From assembly GCA_049587715.1 (NCBI GenBank), contig JBAVEL010000037.1, positions 1 to 64,000 on the forward strand: DNA of 64,000 nt, written 5' to 3'. The notes under the pieces are model-generated. The model was not told where the DNA came from. It made no database searches and saw nothing but the letters and a program-made list of their open reading frames with translations. This stretch comes from JBAVEL01 sp049587715. GTDB lineage: Bacteria; Bacteroidota; Ignavibacteria; UBA10030; UBA6906. Both the position numbers and the translations under genes were made by a program. The first letter of the stretch is position 1. Every line of letters starts with the position of its first letter. Shown here piece after piece: positions 1 through 7,871 of this stretch.

Positions 1-127
1 TCTCGGGAGAGCTCCGGTAGGTGAAGGCCACGCGGGCCCCCGCATCGGCCAGCGCCGTCACAACGGCCCTCCCGATGCCCCGGCTTCCGCCCGTGACGAG
101 TGCTGCCCTCCCGTCGAGGGCGATCAC
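1..127 (-). CDS. fabG: 3-oxoacyl-ACP reductase FabG (N-terminal part, runs off the left edge)
   Basis: Only the first 42 codons are present. They read as the start of a short-chain dehydrogenase: a short beta strand (ALVTGG) followed by the NAD(P)-binding motif [10 protein letters not shown] at about residues 9-18, then [16 protein letters not shown], the usual second strand. Position just after fabH and fabD on the same strand supports FabG, the NADPH-dependent reductase of fatty-acid elongation, over other SDR enzymes. The GTG start overlaps the stop of the preceding gene in a GTGA, which fixes the start and implies translational coupling. The catalytic Tyr/Lys lie outside the window, so activity cannot be judged. 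Confidence 0.85.
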   Translation of the reverse strand, partial: MIALDGRAALVTGGSRGIGRAVVTALADAGARVAFTYRSSPE

Positions 128-702
128 GCGCCCGTCTCCCCTTTGCGGATCCGGTCATACTCCCGGCGGAGCTCCAGAAAACCGTCCTCCCCCAGCAGGT
201 GCGTCAGCTCCTCGCGGCAGGCCTCGAACAGGGGCTGCTCGAAGTCCGGCCGGACCGTGCAGCACGTCTCCTCGTCCTGCAGGAGGTCGTCGAAGGCAAT
301 CACCCCGCTGCTCACCTCGATGGGGAAGAGGATGCAGAACAGGGGCTTGAGCGCCCACTTGTGCCTTCCCGCGTGGACGGCCGCCGTCTGGAGCGAGCAG
401 CGTCCCTTCCCATCCAGGAAGGCGCACTTCCCGTTGTACTCCCGGGTGCCCACGCACCGCCCCGAGGGGAAGTCGGGGTCTGCCGACTCGGCGCTTTCGA
501 ACCAGAGCAGGGTCTCCTGCGGCTGGGTCTCATCCATGTGCGCGCGGATCATCCCGGCGTGCTCCAGGATCCTGTCCCGCTCGGAGATGTCGGCGTAGAC
601 CCCGCCGGCGCAGCAGACCGCGGAGCAGGTGCAGGGCCCTCTTCCGGCGGCATATCCGGCGGAAAAGAGCTCGGGAGAAACGGCGTATCCCTTGACGGTC
701 AT
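124..702 (-). CDS. DUF3109 family cysteine-rich protein
   Basis: A protein of about 192 residues resembling the DUF3109 family, which is common in Bacteroidetes and Chlorobi and has no proven function. Visible features are a Cys cluster near the N-terminus (C-T-C-x3-CC, about residues 24-30), further cysteines in [10 protein letters not shown] and in PLFCILFP, and a late CC pair, a layout that suggests a bound metal or Fe-S centre (inference). The ATG at 702 overlaps the fabD stop in an ATGA, which is better than an ATG seven codons upstream. The gene is sandwiched between fabD and fabG with 4-base overlaps on both sides, so it is made together with fatty-acid synthesis enzymes. Confidence 0.75.
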   Translation of the reverse strand: MTVKGYAVSPELFSAGYAAGRGPCTCSAVCCAGGVYADISERDRILEHAGMIRAHMDETQPQETLLWFESAESADPDFPSGRCVGTREYNGKCAFLDGKGRCSLQTAAVHAGRHKWALKPLFCILFPIEVSSGVIAFDDLLQDEETCCTVRPDFEQPLFEACREELTHLLGEDGFLELRREYDRIRKGETGA

Positions 703-1610
703 GGTGCTTGCGGCCCGACGCACCGGTCGAATCCTTCGGAAGGCACATCGGGAACGGTGCGGCGCGCCAGCCCCTGCAGCACCTTCCCCGGCCCCACCTC
801 CACGAACCGGATGGCGCCGTCCCTTGCCATGTTCCTCAGCGTATCTTCCCAGAGAACGGGGCTCGTGAGCTGCCGGTCCAGGAGGTCCCGGATGTCCCGG
901 GCCCCGGTGACGGGCTCCCCCGTTGCGTTGGCGTACACGGGAATCCGGGCATCCCGGATGGGTGTGCGGGCCAGCTCCGCGCGAAGTCCTTCCCGCGCGT
1001 CCTCCATGAGCGGGGAATGGAAGGCGCCGCTCACAACGAGCTCTTTGGCCATCTTGGCCCCCCGCCGGCCGGCAATCTCCATTCCCGCGCGCACCCCCTC
1101 CACAGAGCCCGAGATGACCACCTGTCCCGGTGAGTTGAAGTTGGCGGGAACTACCACGCCGGCCGCGGAGGCCTCGCGGCAGACCTCATCCACAACGTTC
1201 CGGTCCAGCCCCACCAGGGCGGCCATGGTGCCCTTCCGCTTCTCGCCCGCCTTCTGCATCAGCTCTCCGCGCAGGCGCACCAGCCGGAGGCCGTCCTCCA
1301 GGTCCAGGGCGCCCGCCGCCACCAGCGCGCTGTACTCCCCCAGGGAATGCCCGGCCGCCATGGCGGGCTGGAGATGCACCAGGGTCTGGAGGACCGCCAT
1401 GCTGTGCAGAAAGATGGCGGGCTGCGTGTTCATGGTCTGGCGCAGCTCCTCCTCGGGGCCTTCGAAGCAGATGCGGCTCAAGGAGAACCCCAGCAGCTCG
1501 TCTGCCCGCGCAAAGAGCGCCCGCGCCTCGGGGCGGCCCTGCGCGTGGTCCTTCCCCATCCCCGCATACTGCGAGCCCTGTCCGGGGAAGAGCAGTGCAA
1601 TCCCGCCCAT
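699..1610 (-). CDS. fabD: Malonyl-CoA:ACP transacylase FabD
   Basis: Transfers malonate from CoA to acyl carrier protein, supplying the extender unit of type II fatty-acid synthesis in the cytoplasm. The 303 residues are the normal family length. The N-terminal FPGQGSQ motif (residues 8-14) and the nucleophile elbow GHSLGEYSAL, with Ser at about 89, are intact. A later GAFHSPLM segment holds the partner histidine. The ATG overlaps the fabH stop (ATGA) and the gene's own stop overlaps the next start, so the whole fab block is tightly coupled. Confidence 0.96.
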   Translation of the reverse strand: MGGIALLFPGQGSQYAGMGKDHAQGRPEARALFARADELLGFSLSRICFEGPEEELRQTMNTQPAIFLHSMAVLQTLVHLQPAMAAGHSLGEYSALVAAGALDLEDGLRLVRLRGELMQKAGEKRKGTMAALVGLDRNVVDEVCREASAAGVVVPANFNSPGQVVISGSVEGVRAGMEIAGRRGAKMAKELVVSGAFHSPLMEDAREGLRAELARTPIRDARIPVYANATGEPVTGARDIRDLLDRQLTSPVLWEDTLRNMARDGAIRFVEVGPGKVLQGLARRTVPDVPSEGFDRCVGPQAP

Positions 1611-2629
1611 CAGACGGTTTCCTTTCTGTCGGGTGCCTCCCAGCGCAGGAGCACGGCGCCCCAGGTGTACCCCGCCCCGAAGCTGGCCAGCACCACCGTC
1701 TGTCCCTTCCGGAGCCGCCCGCTCTCCCACCACTCCGACAGACAGAGGGGGATGGTGGCGGCCGTGGTGTTGCCGTAGCGATCGATGTTGATCATGACCT
1801 TGGATTTCTCCAGCCCCATCCGCTGCGCACAGGCGTCGATGATCCGGAGGTTGGCCTGATGGGGGACCAGCCAGTGAATGTCCTTTCCTTCCAGCCCGTT
1901 CCGCCGCATGATCTCCACGGCGGCGTCCGCCATGCCCGCCACGGCCACCTTGAACACGGCCTTGCCGTCCTGGTAGAGATAGTGCATCCGTTTCTCCACC
2001 GTCTCGTGCGTGGCCGGGTGGAGACTGCCTCCCGCGCGGAGGTAAAGATGCGGCCCCCCGGCGCCGTCGCAATAGAGCCGGTGATCCAGGATCCCGCCGG
2101 AGAGATCGTCCGTGGGCTCCACCAGCACGGCTCCCCCGGCATCGCCAAACAGCACGCAGGTGTTCCGGTCCGCATAGTCGGTGATGCTGCTCATCTTGTC
2201 GGCCCCCACCACCAGGGCGTTCCGCACCGCTCCGGTTTCCACAAACTGGGCCGCCGTGACCAGGGCGTAGAGAAACCCCGAGCAGGCGGCGGAGAGGTCG
2301 AACCCCCACGCCTTCGTGGCCTTGATTTTCTCCTGGATCAGGCAGGCCGTGGAAGGGAAGAACATGTCGGGGGTTACCGTGGCCGCGATGATGAGCTCCA
2401 CCTCCGAGGGGTCCATGCCCCTGTGGCAAAGGGCGGCAAGGGCCGCCCGCGCGCCCATGTCGGAGGTGGCCCCGTCGTCCATCATCCGCCGCTCGCGGAT
2501 GCCCGTGCGCGCCATGATCCAGTCGTCGGTGGTCTCCACCATCTTCTCCAGGTCCGCATTGGAAAGGACCCGCGGGGGAACGTAATGGCCGACCGCCGTG
2601 ATTGCCGCCCTGCGTGTGAGCTTATGCAT
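1610..2629 (-). CDS. fabH: Beta-ketoacyl-ACP synthase III FabH
   Basis: Condenses acetyl-CoA with malonyl-ACP to start fatty-acid chains. At 339 residues it is of family length. The catalytic cysteine lies in DLSAACSGFL (Cys about 106), with the His in WLVPHQANLRI and the Asn in DRYGNTTAA completing the Cys-His-Asn triad. It follows plsX with a 12-base gap and overlaps fabD, the standard plsX-fabH-fabD order seen in many bacteria. A GAGG about ten bases upstream of the ATG can serve as ribosome-binding site. Confidence 0.96.
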   Translation of the reverse strand: MHKLTRRAAITAVGHYVPPRVLSNADLEKMVETTDDWIMARTGIRERRMMDDGATSDMGARAALAALCHRGMDPSEVELIIAATVTPDMFFPSTACLIQEKIKATKAWGFDLSAACSGFLYALVTAAQFVETGAVRNALVVGADKMSSITDYADRNTCVLFGDAGGAVLVEPTDDLSGGILDHRLYCDGAGGPHLYLRAGGSLHPATHETVEKRMHYLYQDGKAVFKVAVAGMADAAVEIMRRNGLEGKDIHWLVPHQANLRIIDACAQRMGLEKSKVMINIDRYGNTTAATIPLCLSEWWESGRLRKGQTVVLASFGAGYTWGAVLLRWEAPDRKETV

Positions 2630-2641
2630 GCTGATGGGACC

Positions 2642-3667
2642 TCATGCGAATCGTAGGAGTGCCTGCCGGATGTGGCCGTTGACCTGTTTGCGGACCATCT
2701 CCTCCGCGCGGAAGATCATGTTCCGGATGGCCCGCGGGCTCGACCGTCCGTGTCCGATGATGGAGACGCCGTTGATACCGAGCAGAGGGACGCCCCCGTG
2801 CTCCTGATAGTCCAGTTCCTTCATGATGCCCCGCAGGGCCCCCCCGGCCAGAAAGGCCGCCGCCGCTCCCCGGAGGCTCCGCCGGGCCAGGGTCCGGAAC
2901 CGGGATCGAAGGAAGCCGGGAATGCTCTCCCCGAACTTGAGCAGGATGTTCCCCACGAACCCGTCGCACACAACCACGTCCGCCCTGCCCGCCAGGATGT
3001 CACCCCCCTCGATGTTTCCCAGGAAGTGGAGGTCGCTCTCCCTGAGGAGGGCGAGGGCCTCCAGGCTGGCCTCGTTCCCCTTGGAATCCTCCTCCCCGAT
3101 GCTCAGAAGGCCCACGCGCGGCCGCTCCGTCCCCCGCATGGCGCTGACGTAGGCCGAACCCATGGCCGCAAACTCGAACAGATGGCGCGCCCGGCAGTCC
3201 ACGTTGGTGCCTGCGTCCACCAGCAGGCAGGGGGAGCCCTCCGTGGGGAGCATGGTGCCGATGGTGGGCCTGCTGGCCCCGGGGATGCGTCCCAGAAGGA
3301 GGGTGGAGGCGGAGAGAACAGCCCCCGTGTTCCCGGCGCTCACGAAGGCGTCGGCTTTCCCCTCCCGGTGGAGCGTCACCCCCACAACGATGGAGGAATC
3401 CTTCTTGGACTTGAGGGCGGCGGTGGGGGAGTCGTGCATCTCGATGATTTCTGAGGCGTGAGCCACCGAGAGGGCCGGATGCTGAAGGGCCCCCGGGGAG
3501 GACCCCAGCTCGGCGCGCAGTCGGTCTTCGGGTCCCACCAGCACCACCGAGAACCTGGATCCGGCATCGCGCACGGCCTCCACCGCTCCGGCCACCGTGT
3601 TCCGCGGCGCGAAGTCTCCTCCCATGGCGTCAACGGCAATGCGTATGTGACCGGCCTCGGGTGACAC
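2642..3667 (-). CDS. plsX: Phosphate acyltransferase PlsX
   Basis: Makes acyl-phosphate from acyl-ACP for phospholipid synthesis at the cytoplasmic face of the membrane. The protein (341 residues) has the typical N-terminus IAVDAMGGDFAPRNTV, the internal VSAGNTGAVLS motif and the CDGFVGNILLKFGES segment of the family. The start is a GTG at 3667. No strong Shine-Dalgarno sequence is visible, but no other start precedes the conserved AVDAMGGD. It links rpmF and DUF177 to fabH and fabD, as in E. coli and many others. Confidence 0.95.
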   Translation of the reverse strand: MSPEAGHIRIAVDAMGGDFAPRNTVAGAVEAVRDAGSRFSVVLVGPEDRLRAELGSSPGALQHPALSVAHASEIIEMHDSPTAALKSKKDSSIVVGVTLHREGKADAFVSAGNTGAVLSASTLLLGRIPGASRPTIGTMLPTEGSPCLLVDAGTNVDCRARHLFEFAAMGSAYVSAMRGTERPRVGLLSIGEEDSKGNEASLEALALLRESDLHFLGNIEGGDILAGRADVVVCDGFVGNILLKFGESIPGFLRSRFRTLARRSLRGAAAAFLAGGALRGIMKELDYQEHGGVPLLGINGVSIIGHGRSSPRAIRNMIFRAEEMVRKQVNGHIRQALLRFA

Positions 3668-3730
3668 GGGGGATGGCGGGGTGGTCCGGGCGTTCTCCGC
3701 GTGAAGCGTCGTGCGGACGGGACGGGGGCG

Positions 3731-3913
3731 TCAGGACGCCTTGGGGACCCTGATCTGGCGCCCGTTATACTGTCCGCAATTAGGGCACACGCGGTGGGGC
3801 AGGCGGTGCGTGTGGCAGTTGGGGCAGACCGCGACGGCGGCGGGAGTGGCCTTGTAGTGCGTCCGCCGCTTGCGGCCCCGCGTCTTGGAATGTCGTCTTT
3901 TGGGATTCGGCAT
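3731..3913 (-). CDS. rpmF: 50S ribosomal protein L32
   Basis: A 60-residue basic protein beginning MPNPKRRHSKTRGRKRRTHY, the hallmark of bL32. It keeps both zinc-binding pairs (CPNC at about residues 30-33 and CPNC at about 44-47), so it is the zinc-containing form. It lies between the DUF177 gene and plsX, a widely conserved arrangement linking ribosome assembly and lipid synthesis. Confidence 0.97.
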   Translation of the reverse strand: MPNPKRRHSKTRGRKRRTHYKATPAAVAVCPNCHTHRLPHRVCPNCGQYNGRQIRVPKAS

Positions 3914-3943
3914 GTTCCTGTTCTCCTTGAACCATCATCTCCG

Positions 3944-4438
3944 TCAAGAACTCCCCAGCCGGCGCAGTCCCTCCCACCGGGCATCGGTCGCCTCATCGAC
4001 GCAGCCGCAGGGTCCTTCGTTCAGATTCCGGGCGCAGCGCGGGCAGAGCCCCGCGCAGTCGGGCCTGCAGAGCAGCTTCAGCGGCACCGCCAGGAGCACC
4101 GTCTGGCGCACATCCTCCGCCAGGTCGATGACCCCCAGATGCGAAGGGACAATCTGGACCTCGGCGGGGTCAAAACCCCCGTGGTCCCCCTCCGTCAGGT
4201 AGTGCATGGTGTAGGAGGCCTTCAGCAGGGACTCGAACGGGGCCAGGCACCGGTCGCACTCGAAAACGCCCCGCGTCGAGGCCTGCGCACGCAGATGAAC
4301 CTGGGTGCCCACCCGTTCCAGGTTCACGGCGACCCGCACCTCGCCCGGAAACCGCTCCCCGAGGTCCAGAGTCCGGGCGTCCGTCTTCAGATCGTAGTGG
4401 TGCACCCCCTCGGAGATGCCGGAAACCTGAATCTTCAT
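3944..4438 (-). CDS. DUF177 (YceD-like) protein
   Basis: A 164-residue member of DUF177/YceD. Proteins of this family are needed for normal 23S rRNA accumulation in bacteria and chloroplasts and are almost always encoded next to rpmF, as here. The sequence shows the central FECDRCLAPF motif and two further Cys pairs (CRPDCAGLCPRC) followed by NLNEGPCGC, the usual metal-binding-like cysteine pattern. It is the first gene after a sigma70-type promoter and so opens the rpmF-plsX-fab operon. The promoter leaves a leader of about 100 bases. Confidence 0.9.
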   Translation of the reverse strand: MKIQVSGISEGVHHYDLKTDARTLDLGERFPGEVRVAVNLERVGTQVHLRAQASTRGVFECDRCLAPFESLLKASYTMHYLTEGDHGGFDPAEVQIVPSHLGVIDLAEDVRQTVLLAVPLKLLCRPDCAGLCPRCARNLNEGPCGCVDEATDARWEGLRRLGSS

Positions 4439-4548
4439 TGATTCCTCTGGCTGCGAGGCGGGCTCCCCGCCGTCCGGAGCGCCCCGCAGGGCCTCCAGGC
4501 CCCTCGGCAGGCATCCTCCGTCGCCGGGAGCTTCGGAAAAGTCCTGAA

Positions 4549-4577
4549 AAGATAGCCAAATCCCCCGCGAGAGTCAA
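4549..4577 (-). promoter_or_regulatory. Sigma70-type promoter of the DUF177-rpmF-plsX-fab operon
   Basis: On the minus strand: -35 TTGACT (4572-4577), 17 bp spacer, -10 TATCTT (4549-4554). Transcription would start near 4542, about 100 bases before the DUF177 start codon. Confidence 0.65.
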
Positions 4578-4599
4578 GCAAGGGGGGCAAGGGAGAGGG

Positions 4600-4622
4600 G
4601 GAGGCCCGCACGGGCGGCCTCC
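4600..4622 (-). terminator. Possible terminator hairpin after the DUF3276 gene
   Basis: A perfect 7-bp inverted repeat GGAGGCC/GGCCTCC with a 9-base loop lies about 35 bases downstream of the DUF3276 stop codon and upstream of the next promoter. There is no clear T run on the minus strand, so intrinsic termination is only suggested by position. Confidence 0.35.
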
Positions 4623-4655
4623 CCGGCCGGAGAGGAAGGCAGGGCGCGAGCCCCG

Positions 4656-4937
4656 TCAGGCGTCGTGCCGCTCCTCCGCCACGGGTTCCAGAAGCTGGGT
4701 CTGCACGTACACCACGGTTTCGGCGAGGGCCTCCCGGAACTTCTCGAAATCCTCCTTGTACAGGAATATCTTGTGCTTCTCGTACTCGTCGTCCCCCACC
4801 CGCTTGCTCTCGGTGATGGTGATGTAGAAGTCCTTTTCGGATTTGGTGGACTTGACGTCGAAGAAATAGGTCCGCTTGCCCGCGCGCACCCGTTTGGTGT
4901 AGATCTCGTCCTTGTAGCCGTCCTGGTCCGGTTCCAC
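4656..4937 (-). CDS. DUF3276 / PUR-alpha-like nucleic-acid-binding protein
   Basis: A 93-residue protein matching DUF3276, the bacterial single-PUR-repeat family found in Bacteroidetes and, as BpuR, in Borrelia, where it binds DNA and RNA. The core is visible: IYTKRVRAGKRTYFFDVKST, then KDFYITITESKRV and HKIFLYKEDFEKFREAL, i.e. four beta strands and a helix. Start is GTG, with an AGGAG seven to eight bases upstream. It ends an operon-like run of minus-strand genes and is followed by a possible terminator and then the next operon's promoter. Confidence 0.85.
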   Translation of the reverse strand: MEPDQDGYKDEIYTKRVRAGKRTYFFDVKSTKSEKDFYITITESKRVGDDEYEKHKIFLYKEDFEKFREALAETVVYVQTQLLEPVAEERHDA

Positions 4938-4985
4938 TTCCTGTACTCCTTCTGCCTTGGTGGGATGTCAGCGCCGTGGGGCTTC

Positions 4986-5008
4986 CCTCCGCGGGCGCAT
5001 CGCGGAGG
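4986..5008 (-). terminator. Hairpin between the propeller gene and DUF3276
   Basis: Perfect 8-bp stem CCTCCGCG/CGCGGAGG with a 7-base loop, in the gap between the secreted propeller gene and the DUF3276 gene. It lacks a T run, so it may be a weak terminator, an mRNA-stabilising end or simply GC-rich spacer. Confidence 0.3.
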
Positions 5009-5034
5009 CGGGTCTTCCCTCCTGGGTCATCCGC

Positions 5035-7323
5035 TCATGGCTGCCTCCGGATTACTGCCACCTTCCCCGTTGCCGTGTCCTTCCCGTCCTCCGAGAAGGC
5101 CACGATGAGATACACTCCCGTCGGAACCAGGTTCCCTCCGGAGTCCCTTCCGTCCCAGAATCCCCTGCTCCCCCCGGGGGTCGCCAGGGTCCGCAGCACC
5201 CGCCCGTCCACCGTCAGCACCTTCAGGCCCGAGTTTGCCACCAGCCCGTCCACCGTCAGGGAATCTCCCCGGGGATGGGGGAGGAGGTAGGGATTGGGGT
5301 AGATGTGCAGGCGGTCGAAGCCGGTCCGGGGGGTCAGGGCCGGGGTGGTGAGACTGGCCAGCCCGGCGGCCGTCCCGAAGTACACGATGCCGGTCCGGTC
5401 GTCCACGGCGATGCTCTTCACGTCGTTGTCCATGAGGCGCCCCCCCGTGCTCTCCACGGAGTAGGAGGCGAGCTGCTGCGTGCCGTCCTGTGACAGGAGG
5501 ATCGCCCCTTCGTTGGTTCCCACCCACTTGCGGTTCAGCGCATCCACGGCAATGGTGTTGACCACCCTGCCGGCGAGGGGACGGTAGCTCGCAACGGCCC
5601 CGCTCCGGGTGGGGCGTTCCGGGTCCAGGATGATGCCGATGCCCCTGTCGGTTCCCACCCAGATGTCGTTGTCCCGGTCCACCACGAGGGTCCGCACGTC
5701 GTTGCTCGGGAGCCCGTTTCCGTCGTACAGGTGGTAGTCCACGGAGTCGTTGGACGCCCCCCGGCTGCCGAGGGAAAGCACTCCCCGGTACACGGCATCC
5801 CAGGACACAACCCACAGATTCCCCGAGCCGTCCAGGGCGAAGCTCCGGTCCACGGGGATGTTCTCCAGAAGGCTCGTGATCCGGCCCGATCCGTAGTGGG
5901 CCTCGTTCCGCACCCAGGTCCCCTCGGGGGTGCGGGCGATCAGGGTCCGGAAGTCGTCCGGCTTGATGACGGTCATCCAGGTGTTCCCGCGGTCGTCGCA
6001 CTGGACCGTGCTGACTACCACGTAGTTGGTGTCATTGGGGATCCCCACGAGGCCCACGTTCTTGTAGTAGATGCGCGCGGTGTCCACCGTGTCGGTCCCG
6101 GCGGGGATTTCCACGGCCCCCCGGCCGAAGGAGCTGGCCCAGACCGATCCTCCGCAGCCGATGGAGACCCGGAAGTAGTCGTCGGTGGGGAGCCCCGAGG
6201 AGGCCGCCGTGAAGGACTTCCAGTCCTGTCCGTTGAAGCGGTAGAATCCCTTCCCGTTCCCCCCCGAGCCCGAGGCCGCCCACAGGGTGCCCGAGGGATC
6301 CACCGCCAGGGAGATGAACTGGTTGGAGTTGGGCCCGTTGGGGAGCTCGGCCCGCCAGGCGCCGTCCAGCCGGAGGAGGCCCATGTCCCGGGAGCCCGCC
6401 ACGATGAGCCCGGCCGGGTTTCCCGCCACGCAGGAGGGATCCGAGGGGAGGAGCCCCCCGCGGGGGAGAGCCGCGAGGGCGCTGTCCAGGGTGAACACTT
6501 CCCTGTCCCCTGTGGAGACCACGAGCCGGTCCCCCGAAACGGCGAGCCCGGTGATGGGCTTCCCCCCGAAGGGGGCGATGCCCGTCCAGACGCCGCCCGT
6601 CCGGACGAAGAGCCCGCGCTCGGTTCCGGCAAAGAGGCGGTCCCGGAAAACCTCCAGAACCCTGGTGGCCGCGGTGATGGTGTCCACGATTTCCAGGGTC
6701 CATGCTTCCGGAGGGAGCAGGTTGGAGGCCCCCAGGGAGGCGAAGGCCGCGTGGTGGCGGTTTGTGCCGGCGCTCAGGGCGATCCAGATGTTCCCGTCAT
6801 GAATCAGGCAGGAGGATACCGAGACACGGATGCTGGAGGGGATGTTGCCGAAGCGGGTGTAGGTGTCTCCGAACTCGAACGGCCTCACCCGGAAGAGGCT
6901 CAGACCGAAGTCGGTGCAGACCAGCAGGGTGTCCCGGTGCGCGTAGAGCCCTTTGATGCCTTTGCGGGGGCGGGGGGAGTCTGCGATGTCCGTGACGGAC
7001 CGCCAGAGCTCTTCATCCGGCCTGTAGGCGTGGAGCATCCCCCCCGATGTTCCCGTCCAGACCGTTCCTTCCTCGTCCACGGCCACGGCGGTGAGGTCCG
7101 TGTTCCGGAGCCCCTCGGCGTTGGTCCAGGTGCGGAAGCTGCCGTCGGAGGGATTCCAGGCGAAGAGCCCGCCGCTGGTGGCCGCCCAGAACACGCCCTC
7201 CCGGTGTGCCGCCGCCCGCACCTCCTTCATGCAGGTGTAGTTTCTCCACAGGCCGACAGAGGCCCGGGCAGACAGCGCACATCCGAGAATCACTCCCAAC
7301 AGGAGCGCGGTTCTTCCCTTCAT
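5035..7323 (-). CDS. Secreted two-component-regulator-type propeller protein with T9SS-like sorting tail
   Basis: A 762-residue exported protein. A signal peptide (MKGRTALLLGVILGCALSARA) is followed by many short blades of the Reg_prop type, for example VWTGTSGGMLHAY near the start and IWVGTDRGIGIIL near residue 560, which fold into beta-propellers. The last 90 residues read RLHIYPNPYLLPH, then a FlgD-like GFWDGRDSGGNLVPTGVYLIV and a basic end, the form of a type IX secretion C-terminal domain. It therefore looks secreted or surface-attached rather than a signalling kinase, since no histidine-kinase or HTH region is present. Substrate or partner unknown. It follows ribH by 56 bases. Confidence 0.8.
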   Translation of the reverse strand: MKGRTALLLGVILGCALSARASVGLWRNYTCMKEVRAAAHREGVFWAATSGGLFAWNPSDGSFRTWTNAEGLRNTDLTAVAVDEEGTVWTGTSGGMLHAYRPDEELWRSVTDIADSPRPRKGIKGLYAHRDTLLVCTDFGLSLFRVRPFEFGDTYTRFGNIPSSIRVSVSSCLIHDGNIWIALSAGTNRHHAAFASLGASNLLPPEAWTLEIVDTITAATRVLEVFRDRLFAGTERGLFVRTGGVWTGIAPFGGKPITGLAVSGDRLVVSTGDREVFTLDSALAALPRGGLLPSDPSCVAGNPAGLIVAGSRDMGLLRLDGAWRAELPNGPNSNQFISLAVDPSGTLWAASGSGGNGKGFYRFNGQDWKSFTAASSGLPTDDYFRVSIGCGGSVWASSFGRGAVEIPAGTDTVDTARIYYKNVGLVGIPNDTNYVVVSTVQCDDRGNTWMTVIKPDDFRTLIARTPEGTWVRNEAHYGSGRITSLLENIPVDRSFALDGSGNLWVVSWDAVYRGVLSLGSRGASNDSVDYHLYDGNGLPSNDVRTLVVDRDNDIWVGTDRGIGIILDPERPTRSGAVASYRPLAGRVVNTIAVDALNRKWVGTNEGAILLSQDGTQQLASYSVESTGGRLMDNDVKSIAVDDRTGIVYFGTAAGLASLTTPALTPRTGFDRLHIYPNPYLLPHPRGDSLTVDGLVANSGLKVLTVDGRVLRTLATPGGSRGFWDGRDSGGNLVPTGVYLIVAFSEDGKDTATGKVAVIRRQP

Positions 7324-7379
7324 ATCCTCGTGCTCATGCTCCTTGTCCCGCCGGCGGGGGATGGTGCGGCGGGCCCCCC

Positions 7380-7871
7380 CTACTTCCGGGGGCGTTTACC
7401 GGTGCGTGTGAGGGCTTCCGCAAGGCGGGCGGTTTCGATGGCGCCCAGGGCGGCGTCCCAGCCCTTGTTCCCTCCCTTGGATCCCGCCCGCTCCAGGGCC
7501 TGGTCCAGCGTTTCGGTGGTGAGCACCCCGAAAGAGGCGGGCACGCCGGTCTGCAGGCCGACCTGGGCGACTCCTTTGGTCACCTCCGCGGCGATGAAAT
7601 CAAAGTGGGGGGTTTCCCCGCGGATGACGCACCCCAGACAGACAAGCGCGTCGTAGGCGCCGCTCTGCGCGGCAGCGAGCGCCGTGAACGGAATCTCAAA
7701 CGCCCCGGGGGAGTAGATGACCGCCAGGTCCTCCTCCGAAGCGCCGTGCCGCACCAGGCAGTCCACGGCCCCCCGGAGCAGCTCTTCGGTGACCACTCCG
7801 TTGGTGCGGCTGACGATGATGCCGAACCTCAGTCCGGCGGCCGAGAGGTGTCCCTCGAATCGCTTGATCAT
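7380..7871 (-). CDS. ribH: 6,7-dimethyl-8-ribityllumazine synthase
   Basis: Penultimate enzyme of riboflavin synthesis, condensing the ribityl-pyrimidinedione with dihydroxybutanone phosphate. Conserved segments are visible: SRTNGVVTEELLRGA, SPGAFEIPF (substrate site), LGCVIRGETPHFDF with the catalytic His, and GVLTTETLDQALERAG. 163 residues from the ATG at 7871, which has an excellent AAGGAG upstream. An in-frame start 14 codons earlier lies inside the PHP gene and is unlikely. The other rib genes are not in the window and no FMN riboswitch is seen. It overlaps the PHP gene by ATGA. Confidence 0.95.
   Translation of the reverse strand: MIKRFEGHLSAAGLRFGIIVSRTNGVVTEELLRGAVDCLVRHGASEEDLAVIYSPGAFEIPFTALAAAQSGAYDALVCLGCVIRGETPHFDFIAAEVTKGVAQVGLQTGVPASFGVLTTETLDQALERAGSKGGNKGWDAALGAIETARLAEALTRTGKRPRK

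Noticed and set aside
5731..7656. Long plus-strand open frame opposite the propeller gene
   Set aside because: Gly/Pro/Arg/His-rich shadow frame typical of GC-rich DNA, no domain and no ribosome-binding site; the same holds for long antisense frames at 12508-14526, 15159-17372, 22136-24709, 28786-31383, 33306-36347, 47471-50560 and 52943-55717.
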